Assembly (NCBI RefSeq): GCF_016735685.1
Contig: NZ_JAERRA010000001.1
Location: forward strand, 248,001-312,000
Source of the DNA: Piscinibacter lacus
Lineage (GTDB): Bacteria > Pseudomonadota > Gammaproteobacteria > Burkholderiales > Burkholderiaceae_C
Length of the DNA: 64,000 nucleotides
Reading direction: 5' to 3'
The notes below the pieces were generated by a model. It worked only from the letters and a program-made list of their open reading frames with translations, did not search any database and was not told where the DNA came from. Shown here piece after piece: positions 1 through 9,705 of the stretch (position 1 is the stretch's first letter; each line of letters starts with the position of its first letter). A program made the translations under genes and the position numbers.

Positions 1-133
1 TCCACGCGGCGCCGGATCTGGGCCGTGAGGGGCCGGGCCAGGGCGGCGGGCGGGCGGGCGGGGGGGGCGGGCGCGGTCACAACCTATGATGCCAGCGCCC
101 AGGTTTCCCGCTTGTTTCCCGCGCCCTTGACCC

Positions 134-637
134 GTGAGCTCCTCCGAATCCCCCACCCCCGCCTCGCCGCTGACCCATTTCGACGCCCAGGGCCAGGCCC
201 ACATGGTCGATGTGTCGGCCAAGCCCGCCACCCATCGCAGCGCGACGGCCGAAGGCTGGATCCGCATGCTGCCGGCCACGCTCGCGCTGATCGCCGGCGG
301 CCAGGCCAAGAAAGGCGATGTGCTGGGCATCGCGCGCATCGCCGCCATCCAGGGCGCCAAGCGCACGGCCGAGCTCATCCCGCTCTGCCACCCGCTGCCG
401 CTGACTCGGGTGGCCGCCGACTTTTCGCTGGATGCCGAGGGCTCCCGCGTGCGCTGCCAGGTCACGGCCGAGACCGTCGGCCCGACCGGCGTCGAGATGG
501 AAGCCCTGACCGCCGTGCAGGTCGCCCTGCTGACCATCTACGACATGTGCAAGGCCGCCGACCGCGGCATAGTGATCGAGCAGGTGCGGCTGCTGGAAAA
601 GCACGGCGGCAAGTCGGGCAGCTACCGCGCCGACTGA
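134..637 (+). CDS. moaC: cyclic pyranopterin monophosphate synthase MoaC
   Basis: MoaC acts in the cytoplasm on the MoaA product 3',8-cyclo-dihydro-GTP to give cyclic pyranopterin monophosphate, the second step of molybdenum cofactor synthesis. The 167-residue product is close to the family length (about 160) and shows the family landmarks in order: the LTHFD and MVDVSAK start, the [17 protein letters not shown] helix, the [11 protein letters not shown] segment, [13 protein letters not shown], and the C-terminal YDMCKAAD. The start is a GTG with no clear ribosome site. The next in-frame ATG (202) would remove the conserved LTHFD region, so GTG is preferred. The following gene converges on it. 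Identity is certain; the start is less so. Confidence 0.95.
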   Translation: MSSSESPTPASPLTHFDAQGQAHMVDVSAKPATHRSATAEGWIRMLPATLALIAGGQAKKGDVLGIARIAAIQGAKRTAELIPLCHPLPLTRVAADFSLDAEGSRVRCQVTAETVGPTGVEMEALTAVQVALLTIYDMCKAADRGIVIEQVRLLEKHGGKSGSYRAD

Positions 638-694
638 GGCCCGGGCCCCGGGCGCCGCGGGATGCGGGCGCGGGGATGAAGACCCGCAGCGGGC

Positions 695-2638
695 TCAGCG
701 CGCGAGCGCGCGCAGCCGCATCCAGTCCAGGTCCTCGGCGATGTCGGCTGCACAGGCCCAGGCGCCCAGGCGCTGCGGATCCGGGCTAGCGCCCGCGCTG
801 CGGGGGCCGCGGCAGTCGGGCAGCGCCCGCATCGATTCGACCCGGCGGAACTCCTTGAGCCGTCGCACCACGGCCAGGGCTTCGGGCCCGTGGCCGCGGG
901 CGTGCAGGGCGCGGGCATAGGCCACCATCAGGCGCACGTCGATCAGGTGATCGAGCGGACGGCCGAAGACGGCCAGCGGCACCTGCTCGGGCGCCAGGGT
1001 TGCGGCCGCGTAATCGGCATGGTGACCGAAGAGCGGGCTGAGCTGGCCGCGGGCGATGCGCTCGTCCAGCGGCTGGCGGCCATCGGCCGGCGCGAAGACA
1101 CGCTCGACACGGCGATGGTCCATGGCGGCCATCACCGCCCCCAGCATCAGCAGCACGCCGGCCAGGCGCTGCAGGCCTTGCAGCCACGGCGCCTGCGGCG
1201 GGGCCGTGCCCCCGACAACCGGCCGGGCCGCCGCCGCCGCACCCGCCCCCAGCCACAAGCCGGTGGCCCAGGCCGCGGGCAACAAGAAATAGGCATACCA
1301 GAGCGGGTACTCAAGCTGGCTGTGGACGATCAGCACGGCGAGCATCACCAGCACGGCACGGCCGGGATGGTCGGGGTCAGGCACGGCACGGCCGGGAGGG
1401 TCGAGGTCAGCCACGGCGCGGCCGGGCTGGTCGGGGTCGGCCACGGCACGGCCGGGCTGGTCGGGGTCCAGCCCCGCCCGGTCGACCGGGCCCGGCACCA
1501 CCGGGCTGCCCCGCCAGGCCGCGCGGCGCTGCCACATCAGCGCCAGCCAGGCCAGCAGCAGCAACAGGGTGGCGGGCAGGCCGATCTCCACCGCAAGCTG
1601 CAGCGGCAGGTTGTGGCTGTGGTCGAAGAAGGCGGTCGGCCGGTCGGGGAAGGGGCTGAAGGTCCAGGCCAGGTTGAATCGGCCCCAGCCCACGCCCGTC
1701 CAGGGATGGGCGGCCAGCAGCTCGAGCGCATTGCGCCAGATCGCGAAGCGCGAGCTGCTGATGTCGCCGTCGAACTGGAAGCGGTCGGCCGCGACGAAGC
1801 CCGACTGCCGCGCCCGCGCCCAGGCCGAGAGCGCCAGGGCCAGGCCGCCGTAGAGCAGCGGCCCCAGGCCCAGCAGCAAGCGCATCGGGCCGGGCAGGCG
1901 GCGGTCGATCAGGGCCCAGGCCAGCAGCAGGGCCAGGCTGATCGCGCCGGTGCGCGAGCCGCTGCCCGCCAGCGCCGCGAGCAGGGCCGCCAGGCTGATC
2001 GCAAACAGCAGCAGCACCTGCGCGCGCTGGCGCGGGGCCCGGGGCCCGTGGGCGGCCCGCCAGACTTCGGCCATCCACCAGACCGTCCAGACCATGGCGC
2101 AGATCAGGGCGGTGGCCAGGTGATTGGGCTGGCGCATGTTGCCGACGGCGCGGCCCGGCGTGGTGCCGGGGCTGACCAGGCCGCCCAGCCCGCCTTCGGG
2201 CGAGAGCATCTGCACCCCGGCCACCAGCACGCAGCCCAGGCCGGCGGCCGTCCAGGCCCGGGCCATGGGCCGGGCCAGCTCGCGGGCGGCCCCCGGCGCC
2301 GCGGCCGCCTGCCGCGCCGTGGCCCACAGCACCAGCGCGGCAGCCACCAGCACGCCGGCCTGCGCCGCCTGCTGCGCCTGCCAGGCGATGGCGGCCAGCA
2401 GGCCGGTGAGGAAGGTCAGCGTCAGGCCCGGGCTGCTGCCGATCGGCGACGGCCCGGCCGCACTCAGCAGCAGCCACAAGCCCCAGGCCGCGACCGCCGC
2501 GAGCTGATGCACCAGCACTGCATCGGGCACGGTGGAAAAGGGCAGCAGCAGGGGCAGGGCCAAGCTCAGCAGGGCCGCGGCCTGCATCAGCGCCGGCGCG
2601 GCGGAAGGGGTCAGGGGCTGGGGCTCGGGCGCGTTCAC
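695..2638 (-). CDS. O-antigen ligase / PglL-type O-oligosaccharyltransferase (paralogue A)
   Basis: A 647-residue polytopic membrane protein of the Wzy/WaaL/PglL group. These enzymes transfer lipid-linked glycans to lipopolysaccharide core or to proteins at the periplasmic face. About ten hydrophobic segments fill residues 10-500. The Wzy_C-like core contains GSGSRTGAISL, the HPWTGVGWGRFNLAW loop and the FFDHSHNLPLQLAVEIGLP motif with its conserved histidines. A later HSQLEYPLWYAYFLLPAAW motif and a soluble tail fit the Wzy_C_2 region of pilin glycosyltransferases. It lies next to a second paralogue (ends 2681) and a type IV pilin, which favours pilin O-glycosylation (inference). Residues about 390-429 are a tandem 10-residue repeat. 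True substrate unknown. Confidence 0.8.
   Translation of the reverse strand: MNAPEPQPLTPSAAPALMQAAALLSLALPLLLPFSTVPDAVLVHQLAAVAAWGLWLLLSAAGPSPIGSSPGLTLTFLTGLLAAIAWQAQQAAQAGVLVAAALVLWATARQAAAAPGAARELARPMARAWTAAGLGCVLVAGVQMLSPEGGLGGLVSPGTTPGRAVGNMRQPNHLATALICAMVWTVWWMAEVWRAAHGPRAPRQRAQVLLLFAISLAALLAALAGSGSRTGAISLALLLAWALIDRRLPGPMRLLLGLGPLLYGGLALALSAWARARQSGFVAADRFQFDGDISSSRFAIWRNALELLAAHPWTGVGWGRFNLAWTFSPFPDRPTAFFDHSHNLPLQLAVEIGLPATLLLLLAWLALMWQRRAAWRGSPVVPGPVDRAGLDPDQPGRAVADPDQPGRAVADLDPPGRAVPDPDHPGRAVLVMLAVLIVHSQLEYPLWYAYFLLPAAWATGLWLGAGAAAAARPVVGGTAPPQAPWLQGLQRLAGVLLMLGAVMAAMDHRRVERVFAPADGRQPLDERIARGQLSPLFGHHADYAAATLAPEQVPLAVFGRPLDHLIDVRLMVAYARALHARGHGPEALAVVRRLKEFRRVESMRALPDCRGPRSAGASPDPQRLGAWACAADIAEDLDWMRLRALAR
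1351..1470. repeat. 4 x 30-bp in-frame tandem repeat inside the ligase gene
   Basis: Four adjacent 30-bp units start at 1351, 1381, 1411 and 1441 and differ by only a few bases each. On the minus strand they encode a decapeptide with the core PGRAV and an acidic/proline spacer (DPDQ, DLDP, DPDH). The unit is a multiple of three, so copy-number change would lengthen or shorten a loop without a frameshift. The adjacent paralogue lacks it. Confidence 0.9.
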
Positions 2639-2680
2639 GGGCGCGATCTTGCCTTGTCCGCGCCGGGCGGTCGGCGGCGC

Positions 2681-4672
2681 TCAGGGCCGGACGGCGACGG
2701 CGGTGGCGGGCAGGAAGTGGCGCCAGTCGAGCGCGGTGCGGGGCGGATCGCAGAGGCCGGCGCGGCGCGGGTCGCGGCCCGGCAGGGCGGGCTCGGCGTC
2801 TTGCGCAGAACTTGGGGGGAGCGCGCGGGCGGGGGCCGCAGCGAGCTTGCTTGCACTCGCGTTCGCGCTTGCGCTTGCGCTTGCGGCTGCCGGCCCGGCG
2901 TCTCGGCCCGGAGCCCGGTCGCCCAAGGCAGCTTCACCCCCGGCTTCGGGCGCGCGCTCTGTAGCCGGCCGGGCGGCGCAGCGCCGGGCCAGCGACTCGG
3001 CGGGCGCGCCGCCCAGGCGATGCAGGCGGGCGACCACGTTGCGGGCGCGTTCCAGCTCGCCGCGCTCGGCCTCTGCCCAGGCCCAGGCCAGCAGCAGGCG
3101 CGCGTCAAGCTGCCGGCGGGCGGCGCCGGCCTCGAAGGGCTCGGGCCCGCCCTGGCCGGGCGCCGCCAGCGTGGCGCGCAGGCGCTCGCCCCATTCGGGC
3201 GAAAGCCAGCCCTGGCGGGCGGACTCGATGCGGGCCTCCAGCGGGCCGGCGGCCGGATCGAAGAGCCGCTGCGTCGGCTGCTGCGCCCAGCCGCCGAGGG
3301 CGGCGAGCACGAGCAGCGCAAGCCCGGCCAGGCGCAGGCTGGACCGGCCTGCCGGCGCCGGCACCCGATCGACCGGCTGGCTTGGCACGGGCCAGGCCAG
3401 GCCGGCCCAGGCCGCGGCCAGCAGCAGCAGGTGGCCGTGCCAGAGCGGGAACTCGCTCAGACTGTGCAGGGCGGTGCTGGCCAGCAGCAGCAGGGCGGCC
3501 GTCCGGACCGTGGCCTGGGCCGGCTCGGCCGGCGCACGACGCGCCGCACACAGGCCGCGCCAGGCCGCGAACAGGGCCGGTAGCGGCAAGACCAGCAGCA
3601 GCAGGGTCAAGGGCAGGCCCAGCTCGACGGCGAGTTGCAGCGGCAGGTTGTGCGCATGGGTGTAGGCATGGCCGTGGGCGGGCAGGCCGGGGCTCAGCGT
3701 CCAGGCGAAATTGAAGTTGTTCCAGCCGACGCCGAGCAGGGGCTGGGCGCGGATCAGGGCCCAGGCGTCCTGCCACAGGGCCCAGCGCGGGCTGCCCAGG
3801 TCGGTTCGCACGCCGCTTGCGCCGCCGGCCTCGGTCAGGTGCAGGCGCAGCATCCAGAAGCCCAGCAGGGCCAGCGGCAGCAGCGTCAGGCCGAGGCGGC
3901 TGCGGCCCGCCAGCCGCCGGTCGGCCAGGCCCCAGAGCAGCAGCATGCCGCTGGCCAGCAAGCCGGTGCGCGAGCCGCTGGCCGCCAGGCCGGCCATCAG
4001 CAAGAGGCCCAGCGGCAGCACGGCCGCATGCCGCAGGCCGCCGCGCAGCGCTTGCACGGCCCACAGGGCGACGGCGCCCTGCACCATCAGCAAGGCCAGC
4101 ACATTCGATTGGCGCACCCAGCCGCCGGCCCGCCCGCCGGGCGCCGCCCCGGCCGGAGCCAGGGGACTGATCTGCAGCAGCGCGACGCAGGCATTCAGCA
4201 GGGCCGCGCCGGCCAGGGCCGCGAACAGCAGCGTGGCCGCCTGCACGCCGCCGCGACGCAGGGCCAGGAAGACAGCCACCGCGGCCAGCAGCATCACGGT
4301 GTCGGCCGCCGCCCGGCCGGGCAGGCCAGCGCTGAGCAGCACGGCGCCCCAAGCGGCGCCGACCAGCAGCAGCGGGACGGCGAGCAGGCCGCGCAAGGCG
4401 ATGGCGTCCGCCGCGCCCGACGGCACCGGGCTGCGGCCGGCGCCACCCAGCCCGGTCGCCAGGGCCAGGCCCCAGGCCAGCAGGGCCAGCAGGTCCTTGT
4501 AGAAGCCGGTCTGCGGCAGCGGGGTGTGGGCCAGCAGCAGCGGGCCGGCAACGGCCAGCACGAGCGCGGCCGCCCTGGGCGGAAAGCCCCGGCGGGCCAG
4601 GGCATCGCCCATCGACGGGCCAAGCAAAAGGGACCGCCGCAGCGGTCCCTCGGGGGCAGATCGGTCGGCCAC
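2681..4672 (-). CDS. O-antigen ligase / PglL-type O-oligosaccharyltransferase (paralogue B)
   Basis: A 663-residue membrane protein with the same plan as its neighbour. It has hydrophobic segments through residue about 450, the GSRTGLLASGMLLLWGLADRR core segment, QPLLGVGWNNFNFAW, the THAHNLPLQLAVELGLP histidine motif, and HSLSEFPLWHGHLLLLAAAW in place of the other's HSQLEYPLW. The C-terminal soluble part carries a low-complexity Ala/Ser stretch (about residues 590-620) from a short repeated DNA motif near 2855-2890. It begins 30 bp after the pilin stop on the same strand, so pilin and both ligases may be co-transcribed. A role in glycosylating the pilin or another exported protein is inferred. 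O-antigen polymerase or ligase remains possible. Confidence 0.8.
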   Translation of the reverse strand: MADRSAPEGPLRRSLLLGPSMGDALARRGFPPRAAALVLAVAGPLLLAHTPLPQTGFYKDLLALLAWGLALATGLGGAGRSPVPSGAADAIALRGLLAVPLLLVGAAWGAVLLSAGLPGRAAADTVMLLAAVAVFLALRRGGVQAATLLFAALAGAALLNACVALLQISPLAPAGAAPGGRAGGWVRQSNVLALLMVQGAVALWAVQALRGGLRHAAVLPLGLLLMAGLAASGSRTGLLASGMLLLWGLADRRLAGRSRLGLTLLPLALLGFWMLRLHLTEAGGASGVRTDLGSPRWALWQDAWALIRAQPLLGVGWNNFNFAWTLSPGLPAHGHAYTHAHNLPLQLAVELGLPLTLLLLVLPLPALFAAWRGLCAARRAPAEPAQATVRTAALLLLASTALHSLSEFPLWHGHLLLLAAAWAGLAWPVPSQPVDRVPAPAGRSSLRLAGLALLVLAALGGWAQQPTQRLFDPAAGPLEARIESARQGWLSPEWGERLRATLAAPGQGGPEPFEAGAARRQLDARLLLAWAWAEAERGELERARNVVARLHRLGGAPAESLARRCAARPATERAPEAGGEAALGDRAPGRDAGPAAASASASANASASKLAAAPARALPPSSAQDAEPALPGRDPRRAGLCDPPRTALDWRHFLPATAVAVRP

Positions 4673-4702
4673 GGCAGGCAGCCGCCGGGGCCGGGCTCAG
4701 CC

Positions 4703-5149
4703 TCAGTTCTTGACGTAGCCCAGGGTCAGGCACTGGCCGCTGTAGGCCCAGGTCAGGCGCTCGCCGGCAACCGTCGGCGTCAGGGTGCAGGTCTCGGTGG
4801 CCTGGATGCCCTTGGCGTCATTCGGCGTGGCGACCAAGGCGGCGGTGTTCTCGGTGATGGCCACGCTGTTGACGATGCCCGAGGCCGAGGTGAAGCCCGA
4901 GGGGATGCCGGCCTCGCCGAGCACGTCGCAGTCGGCGAGCGCGCCTTCGGTCTGGAAGCACTCGGTCACGCCGAGCTTGTAGGGCTCCATGGCGGCGATG
5001 ACTTCGCTGTAGGCGGCGCGCTTGATGTAGTTCTGGTAAGCCGGCAAGGCAACGGCGGCCAGGATGCCGATGATCGCGACGACGATCATCAGCTCGATGA
5101 GGGTGAAGCCCTTCTGGGCACGGCGGGCAAGGCGGCGGCGGGTGTTCAT
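4703..5149 (-). CDS. pilA: type IV major pilin (PilA-like)
   Basis: A 148-residue prepilin. The short basic leader [14 protein letters not shown] is followed by the prepilin-peptidase site [11 protein letters not shown], with Glu5 of the mature protein present, and then the long hydrophobic helix [21 protein letters not shown]. The C-terminal domain has four cysteines (ECF, DCD, ETC, GQC), enough for the usual D-region disulfide. The start at 5149 is preferred over an upstream ATG because GGAG lies 7 bp before it and the leader then has a normal length. It is assembled into pili by the inner-membrane Pil machinery, encoded elsewhere. A sigma-54 promoter and two palindromes lie upstream. Major versus minor pilin cannot be settled here. 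Confidence 0.93.
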   Translation of the reverse strand: MNTRRRLARRAQKGFTLIELMIVVAIIGILAAVALPAYQNYIKRAAYSEVIAAMEPYKLGVTECFQTEGALADCDVLGEAGIPSGFTSASGIVNSVAITENTAALVATPNDAKGIQATETCTLTPTVAGERLTWAYSGQCLTLGYVKN

Positions 5150-5191
5150 GGCAGGACTCCGGTCGGGCGGGTTGGGCAGGGTGGGCGGAAA

Positions 5192-5216
5192 GGACGCTCC
5201 GGGGGGCGGAGCGTCC
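5192..5216 (-). other. hairpin in the pilin leader
   Basis: A perfect 9-bp inverted repeat (arms 5192-5200 and 5208-5216, 7-nt G-rich loop) lies between the predicted pilA transcription start and its ribosome site. With no U-run it is not a terminator. An mRNA-stabilising or translational role is possible but unproven. Confidence 0.45.
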
Positions 5217-5234
5217 ACCGGTGTCCTCTTCTCC

Positions 5235-5249
5235 GCAGACGCCGTGCCT
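5235..5249 (-). promoter_or_regulatory. sigma-54 promoter of the pilin gene
   Basis: The minus strand reads aGGCACGGCGTCTGC: GG at 5248-5247 and GC at 5236-5235 with exactly ten bases between, the -24/-12 signature of RpoN promoters. The predicted start is near 5224, about 75 bp upstream of the pilA ATG. Pilin genes of many proteobacteria are RpoN/PilR-dependent, which fits. Confidence 0.72.
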
Positions 5250-5264
5250 GACAGGAAATGTCAG
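5248..5264. promoter_or_regulatory. palindromic operator A upstream of pilA
   Basis: CTGACATTTCCTGTCAG on the minus strand, a dyad with TGTCAG half-sites, adjoins the -24 element. In Pseudomonas the pilin activator PilR binds motifs with a C/G-TGTC core (established knowledge), so a PilR-like site is plausible. Its promoter-proximal position could also suit a repressor. Confidence 0.5.
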
Positions 5265-5341
5265 ACCCGGCCGGCCCGCGCGTGGCGGATGCCACGCTGG
5301 CCCGGACCAGCCCGGCCGCGGGTGCCGACCGCCGCCGGGCC

Positions 5342-5364
5342 GGGCTGACACAAAACGTCAGCCC
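5342..5364. promoter_or_regulatory. palindromic operator B upstream of pilA
   Basis: The central 17 bp on the minus strand, CTGACGTTTTGTGTCAG, match operator A at 14 of 17 positions. The flanks extend the dyad to 8-bp arms (5342-5349 and 5357-5364). It is centred about 97 bp upstream of operator A and about 130 bp before the predicted start, a normal enhancer distance for a sigma-54 activator. It overlaps no gene. Confidence 0.5.
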
Positions 5365-5378
5365 GCCGACGCGCCCGG

Positions 5379-6674
5379 TCAGTAATCGGTCTCGGCCAGG
5401 GGGTCGTGGGCCTCCAGCTCGTAGCTGGCGGCCAGCATGGCCAGGCGGCCGATCACGCCGTACATGTAGAAGCGGTTGGGCGCGCTGGCGCCCGGCTTCT
5501 CGCCGGGGCGCGGCAGGTGGTGGCTTTCGGCGAAGGCCAAGGGCACGAACTGCGCACCGGGGGCGTTCAGGTTCTCGTCGATGCCGCGGTCGGCATGCAC
5601 GCGGTAGAAGCCACCCACCACATAGCGGTCCATCATGTAGACGACCGGCTCGGCGACCGCATCGTTCATGCGCTCGTAGGTCGGCACGCCTTCCTGGATG
5701 ATGACCTCGTTGACCTCCTGGCCGTCCTTGATGACGCTCATCTTGTTCTTGGTGCGGCGGTTCAGCTCGGCCAGCTCCTTGGCATCGCGCACGATCATGA
5801 TGCCCATGCCATAGGTGCCGTTGTCGGCCTTGACGACGACGAAGGGCTTCTCCTGGATGCCGTATTCCTTGTACTTGCGGCGCACCTTGCCGATCAGGGT
5901 GTCGACATGGGTCTGCAGGCAGTCCTGGCCCTCGCCGGACTGGAAGTCCAGCTTGCCGCAGCGGCCGAACATCGGGTTGATCAGCCAGGGGTCCATGCCC
6001 AGCAGCTTGGCGAACTTCTTGGCGACCTCTTCATAGGCGTCGAAGTGCTGGCTCTTGCGCCGCACCGCCCAGCCCGCATGCAGCGGCGGCAGCAGGTACT
6101 GCTCATGCAGGTTTTCCAGCACGGCGGGAATGCCGGCGGTGAGGTCGTTGTTCAGCAGGATGGTGCAGGGGTCGAAGTCCTTGAGCCCCAGGCGGCGCTT
6201 GCCGCGGATCAGCGGCTCGACACACAGCTCGCCGCCGTCGGGCAGGGCCAGGGTGGTCGGCGCGATGACGGTCGGGTCCAGCGAGCCCAGCCGCACATTC
6301 AGCCCGGCCTGCGTGAAGATCTGCACCAGACGCTGGACATTGGTCAGGTAGAAGCTGTTGCGGGTGTGGTTCTCGGGGATCAGCAGCAGGTTCTTGGCCT
6401 CGGGGCAGATCTTCTCGATCGCGGCCATCGCGGCCTGCACGGCCAGGGGCAGCATCTGCGGCGTCAGGTTGTTCCAGCCGCCGGGGAAGAGGTTGGTGTC
6501 GACCGGGGCCAGCTTGAAGCCGGCATTACGCACATCGACCGAGGTGTAGAAGGGCGGCGTGTGCTCCATCCATTCGAGGCGGAACCAGCGCTCGATCGCC
6601 GGCATGGATTCCAGGATGCGCTGCTCCAGCTCGTTGATCGGGCCGTTGAGCGCGGTGATGAGGTGCGGAACCAT
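5379..6674 (-). CDS. gshA: glutamate-cysteine ligase (proteobacterial gshA type)
   Basis: The 431-residue protein matches the glutamate-cysteine ligase family seen in beta- and acidophilic proteobacteria, distinct from the E. coli GshA fold. It would join L-glutamate and L-cysteine with ATP as the first step of glutathione synthesis. Landmarks include FYTSVDVRNAGFKLAPVDTN near the start, LLIPENHTRN, KDFDPCTILLNND, the ATP-grasp-like KPFVVVKADNGTYGMGI, and a long conserved tail (VVGGFYRVHADRGIDENLN, YGVIGRLAMLAASYELEAH). The start MVPHLI at 6674 is used because the upstream in-frame sequence is low-complexity. A strong terminator separates it from amtB upstream. The glutathione peroxidase at 39 kb would depend on this pathway. 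Confidence 0.88.
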   Translation of the reverse strand: MVPHLITALNGPINELEQRILESMPAIERWFRLEWMEHTPPFYTSVDVRNAGFKLAPVDTNLFPGGWNNLTPQMLPLAVQAAMAAIEKICPEAKNLLLIPENHTRNSFYLTNVQRLVQIFTQAGLNVRLGSLDPTVIAPTTLALPDGGELCVEPLIRGKRRLGLKDFDPCTILLNNDLTAGIPAVLENLHEQYLLPPLHAGWAVRRKSQHFDAYEEVAKKFAKLLGMDPWLINPMFGRCGKLDFQSGEGQDCLQTHVDTLIGKVRRKYKEYGIQEKPFVVVKADNGTYGMGIMIVRDAKELAELNRRTKNKMSVIKDGQEVNEVIIQEGVPTYERMNDAVAEPVVYMMDRYVVGGFYRVHADRGIDENLNAPGAQFVPLAFAESHHLPRPGEKPGASAPNRFYMYGVIGRLAMLAASYELEAHDPLAETDY

Positions 6675-6811
6675 GGTGGGCGGGCCCGGGAGGGCGTCAG
6701 GAGAAGCTGAAATTCTAGGCAGCCGCCGCAACGGCCCTGCCAGGGGCAAGGGCAGGCGGGGCGAACGAAGCAACAGCCCATGTCAGCACATGCGGGTGCA
6801 AGGCCCAAAAG

Positions 6812-6841
6812 ACAAGGGGCTGCCCGAAGGCAGCCCCTTGT
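6812..6841 (-). terminator. intrinsic terminator after amtB
   Basis: Perfect 13-bp stem (6812-6824 / 6829-6841) closed by a C(UUCG)G tetraloop on the minus-strand RNA and followed by a CUUUU-type tract. It ends the porin-glnK-amtB transcript before gshA. Confidence 0.85.
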
Positions 6842-6893
6842 CGGGAGCTGACGCCGACGGTTCCGGCCCGCGGGGCCGGAATCGCCTAGTCGA

Positions 6894-8375
6894 TCACTTG
6901 TTGTAGGCCGTCTCGCCGTGCGAGCTGATGTCGAGGCCTTCGCGCTCTTCCTCTTCGCTCACCCGCAGGCCGACGATCAGGTCAACCAGCTTGAAGGCGA
7001 TGAAGGAGACGACACCCGAGATCACGATGGTGTAGAGCACACCCTCGGCCTGGATCATCAACTGCGCGCCGATGCCCGGGAAGCCACCGCAGGTGTTGGC
7101 CACGTAGTCGCAGATGCCGGTGCCGCCGAGGTCCGGCGAGGCGAACACGCCGGTCAGCAGCGCGCCGACGATGCCGCCGACACCGTGGACGCCGAAGACA
7201 TCCAGCGAATCGTCCGCACCCAGCAGCTTCTTCAGGCCGCTCACGCCCCACAGGCAGACCACGCCGGCGATCAGGCCGATGATCAGCGCACCGCCAACCC
7301 CAACGAAACCGCAGGCCGGGGTGATGGCGACCAGGCCGGCCACCGCACCCGAGGCACCGCCGAGCATCGAGGCCTTGCCCTTCATCAGCGCTTCACCGGC
7401 GATCCAGCTCAGCGTCGCCGCGGCCGTCGCGACCACGGTGTTGATGAAGGCCAGCGCCGAGATGCCGTTGGCTTCCAGGTTGGAACCGGCGTTGAAGCCG
7501 AACCAGCCCACCCACAGCAGCGAGGCACCGACCATGGTCAGCGTCAGACTGTGCGGCGCCATCGATTCCTTGCCGTAGCCGATGCGCTTGCCCACCACAT
7601 AGGCGCCGACGAGGCCCGCCACCGCCGCATTGATGTGCACGACGGTACCACCCGCGAAGTCCAGCGCGCCCTTGGCCCACAGCGCACCCGCGTTGGCGGT
7701 CACGGTCGCCAGCGTGTCGGCGTCGGTGATCGCGTCTGGGCCGTCCCAGTACCAGACCATGTGCGCCACCGGCAGGTAGCTGAAGGTGAACCACAGCACC
7801 GAGAACAGCAGCACGGCCGAGAACTTGATGCGCTCGGCGAAGGCGCCAATGATCAGCGCGGTCGTGATCGCGGCGAAGGTGCCCTGGAAGGCGACGAAGG
7901 TCAGCTCGGGGATGTAGACGCCCTTGCTGAAGGTCGCACCCAGCGATTCAGGCGTCACACCGGCCAGCAGCACCTTCGACAGGCTGCCGAAGTAGGGCGT
8001 GCCCGCAGTGAAGGCCACCGAGTAGCCGTAGACCACCCACAGCACCGAGATGAGGGCAAAGATCACCATCACCTGCATCAGCACCGACAGCATGTTCTTG
8101 CTGCGCACCAAGCCGCCGTAGAACAGGGCCAGGCCGGGCAGGGTCATCAGGATGACGAGGACCGTGGCCATCGTCATGAAGGCGGTGTCGCCCTTGTTCG
8201 GCACGGGGGCCGGGGCCGCCGCGGGTTCGGCCGCAGCGGCTTCGGCCACCGCTTCCACGACGGCCGAGGCCGCCTCGACGACCGCCGGGGCGGACGCCGC
8301 GTCCTGGGCATGGCCCACCCCGGCAAAGCCGAGGAGCGCCATTCCCAAGGCACACAGAGCAATCAGTTTGCGCAT
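6894..8375 (-). CDS. amtB: ammonium transporter AmtB
   Basis: A 493-residue Amt/Rh channel protein that conducts ammonium/ammonia across the inner membrane. After a signal-like N-terminus and an Ala/Pro-rich stretch (residues 1-60) come eleven predicted membrane spans. Family motifs are ALFYGGLVRSKN, the periplasmic-vestibule segment VAHMVWYWDG, GTVVHINAAVAGLVGAYVVGKR (first pore histidine), LLWVGWFGFNAGS and DVFGVHGVGGIVGALLTGVF (second pore histidine). An AGGAAG ribosome site precedes the ATG. It follows glnK by 36 bp, the classic pair in which uridylylation-controlled PII plugs the channel. Expression is probably driven from the sigma-54 promoter at 9.6 kb. Confidence 0.97.
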   Translation of the reverse strand: MRKLIALCALGMALLGFAGVGHAQDAASAPAVVEAASAVVEAVAEAAAAEPAAAPAPVPNKGDTAFMTMATVLVILMTLPGLALFYGGLVRSKNMLSVLMQVMVIFALISVLWVVYGYSVAFTAGTPYFGSLSKVLLAGVTPESLGATFSKGVYIPELTFVAFQGTFAAITTALIIGAFAERIKFSAVLLFSVLWFTFSYLPVAHMVWYWDGPDAITDADTLATVTANAGALWAKGALDFAGGTVVHINAAVAGLVGAYVVGKRIGYGKESMAPHSLTLTMVGASLLWVGWFGFNAGSNLEANGISALAFINTVVATAAATLSWIAGEALMKGKASMLGGASGAVAGLVAITPACGFVGVGGALIIGLIAGVVCLWGVSGLKKLLGADDSLDVFGVHGVGGIVGALLTGVFASPDLGGTGICDYVANTCGGFPGIGAQLMIQAEGVLYTIVISGVVSFIAFKLVDLIVGLRVSEEEEREGLDISSHGETAYNK

Positions 8376-8411
8376 GGTTGTCTTCTTCCTGGGTTCTTGG
8401 GCAGGGCGCGC

Positions 8412-9538
<1,127 letters not shown>

Positions 9539-9596
9539 GCGAGTGGGCTCCGTTGATTGGTTCGTAGGTTCAGCAGCGAACTGCCTTGTGCCTGTC

Positions 9597-9612
9597 TGCA
9601 CGAGCCGTGCCA
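9597..9612 (-). promoter_or_regulatory. sigma-54 promoter of the porin-glnK-amtB operon
   Basis: The minus strand reads TGGCACGGCTCGTGCA, with GG (9611-9610) and GC (9599-9598) exactly ten bases apart and a full TGGCAC -24 box. The predicted start is near 9586, leaving a leader of about 48 nt before the porin ATG. Confidence 0.85.
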
Positions 9613-9705
9613 GCGCCCAGCTCCCGCGTGGCAAGGCGCACGGGGGGCTGCAGGGCGTCCGGGGCGCCCCAAGGGCGGGCCGAGTCGCGCGGGCGTCCGG
9701 CTTAC

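Noticed and set aside
1..133. A possible gene or promoter at the left edge
   Set aside because: Only GC-rich sequence with G runs. A TATGAT-like hexamer near 85 has no -35 partner at a normal distance.
890..3583. An 897-codon open frame on the plus strand across the ligase genes
   Set aside because: It is antisense to two membrane proteins with clear motifs. Its Gln/Arg/Gly-rich composition is what high-GC coding DNA gives in the shadow frame.
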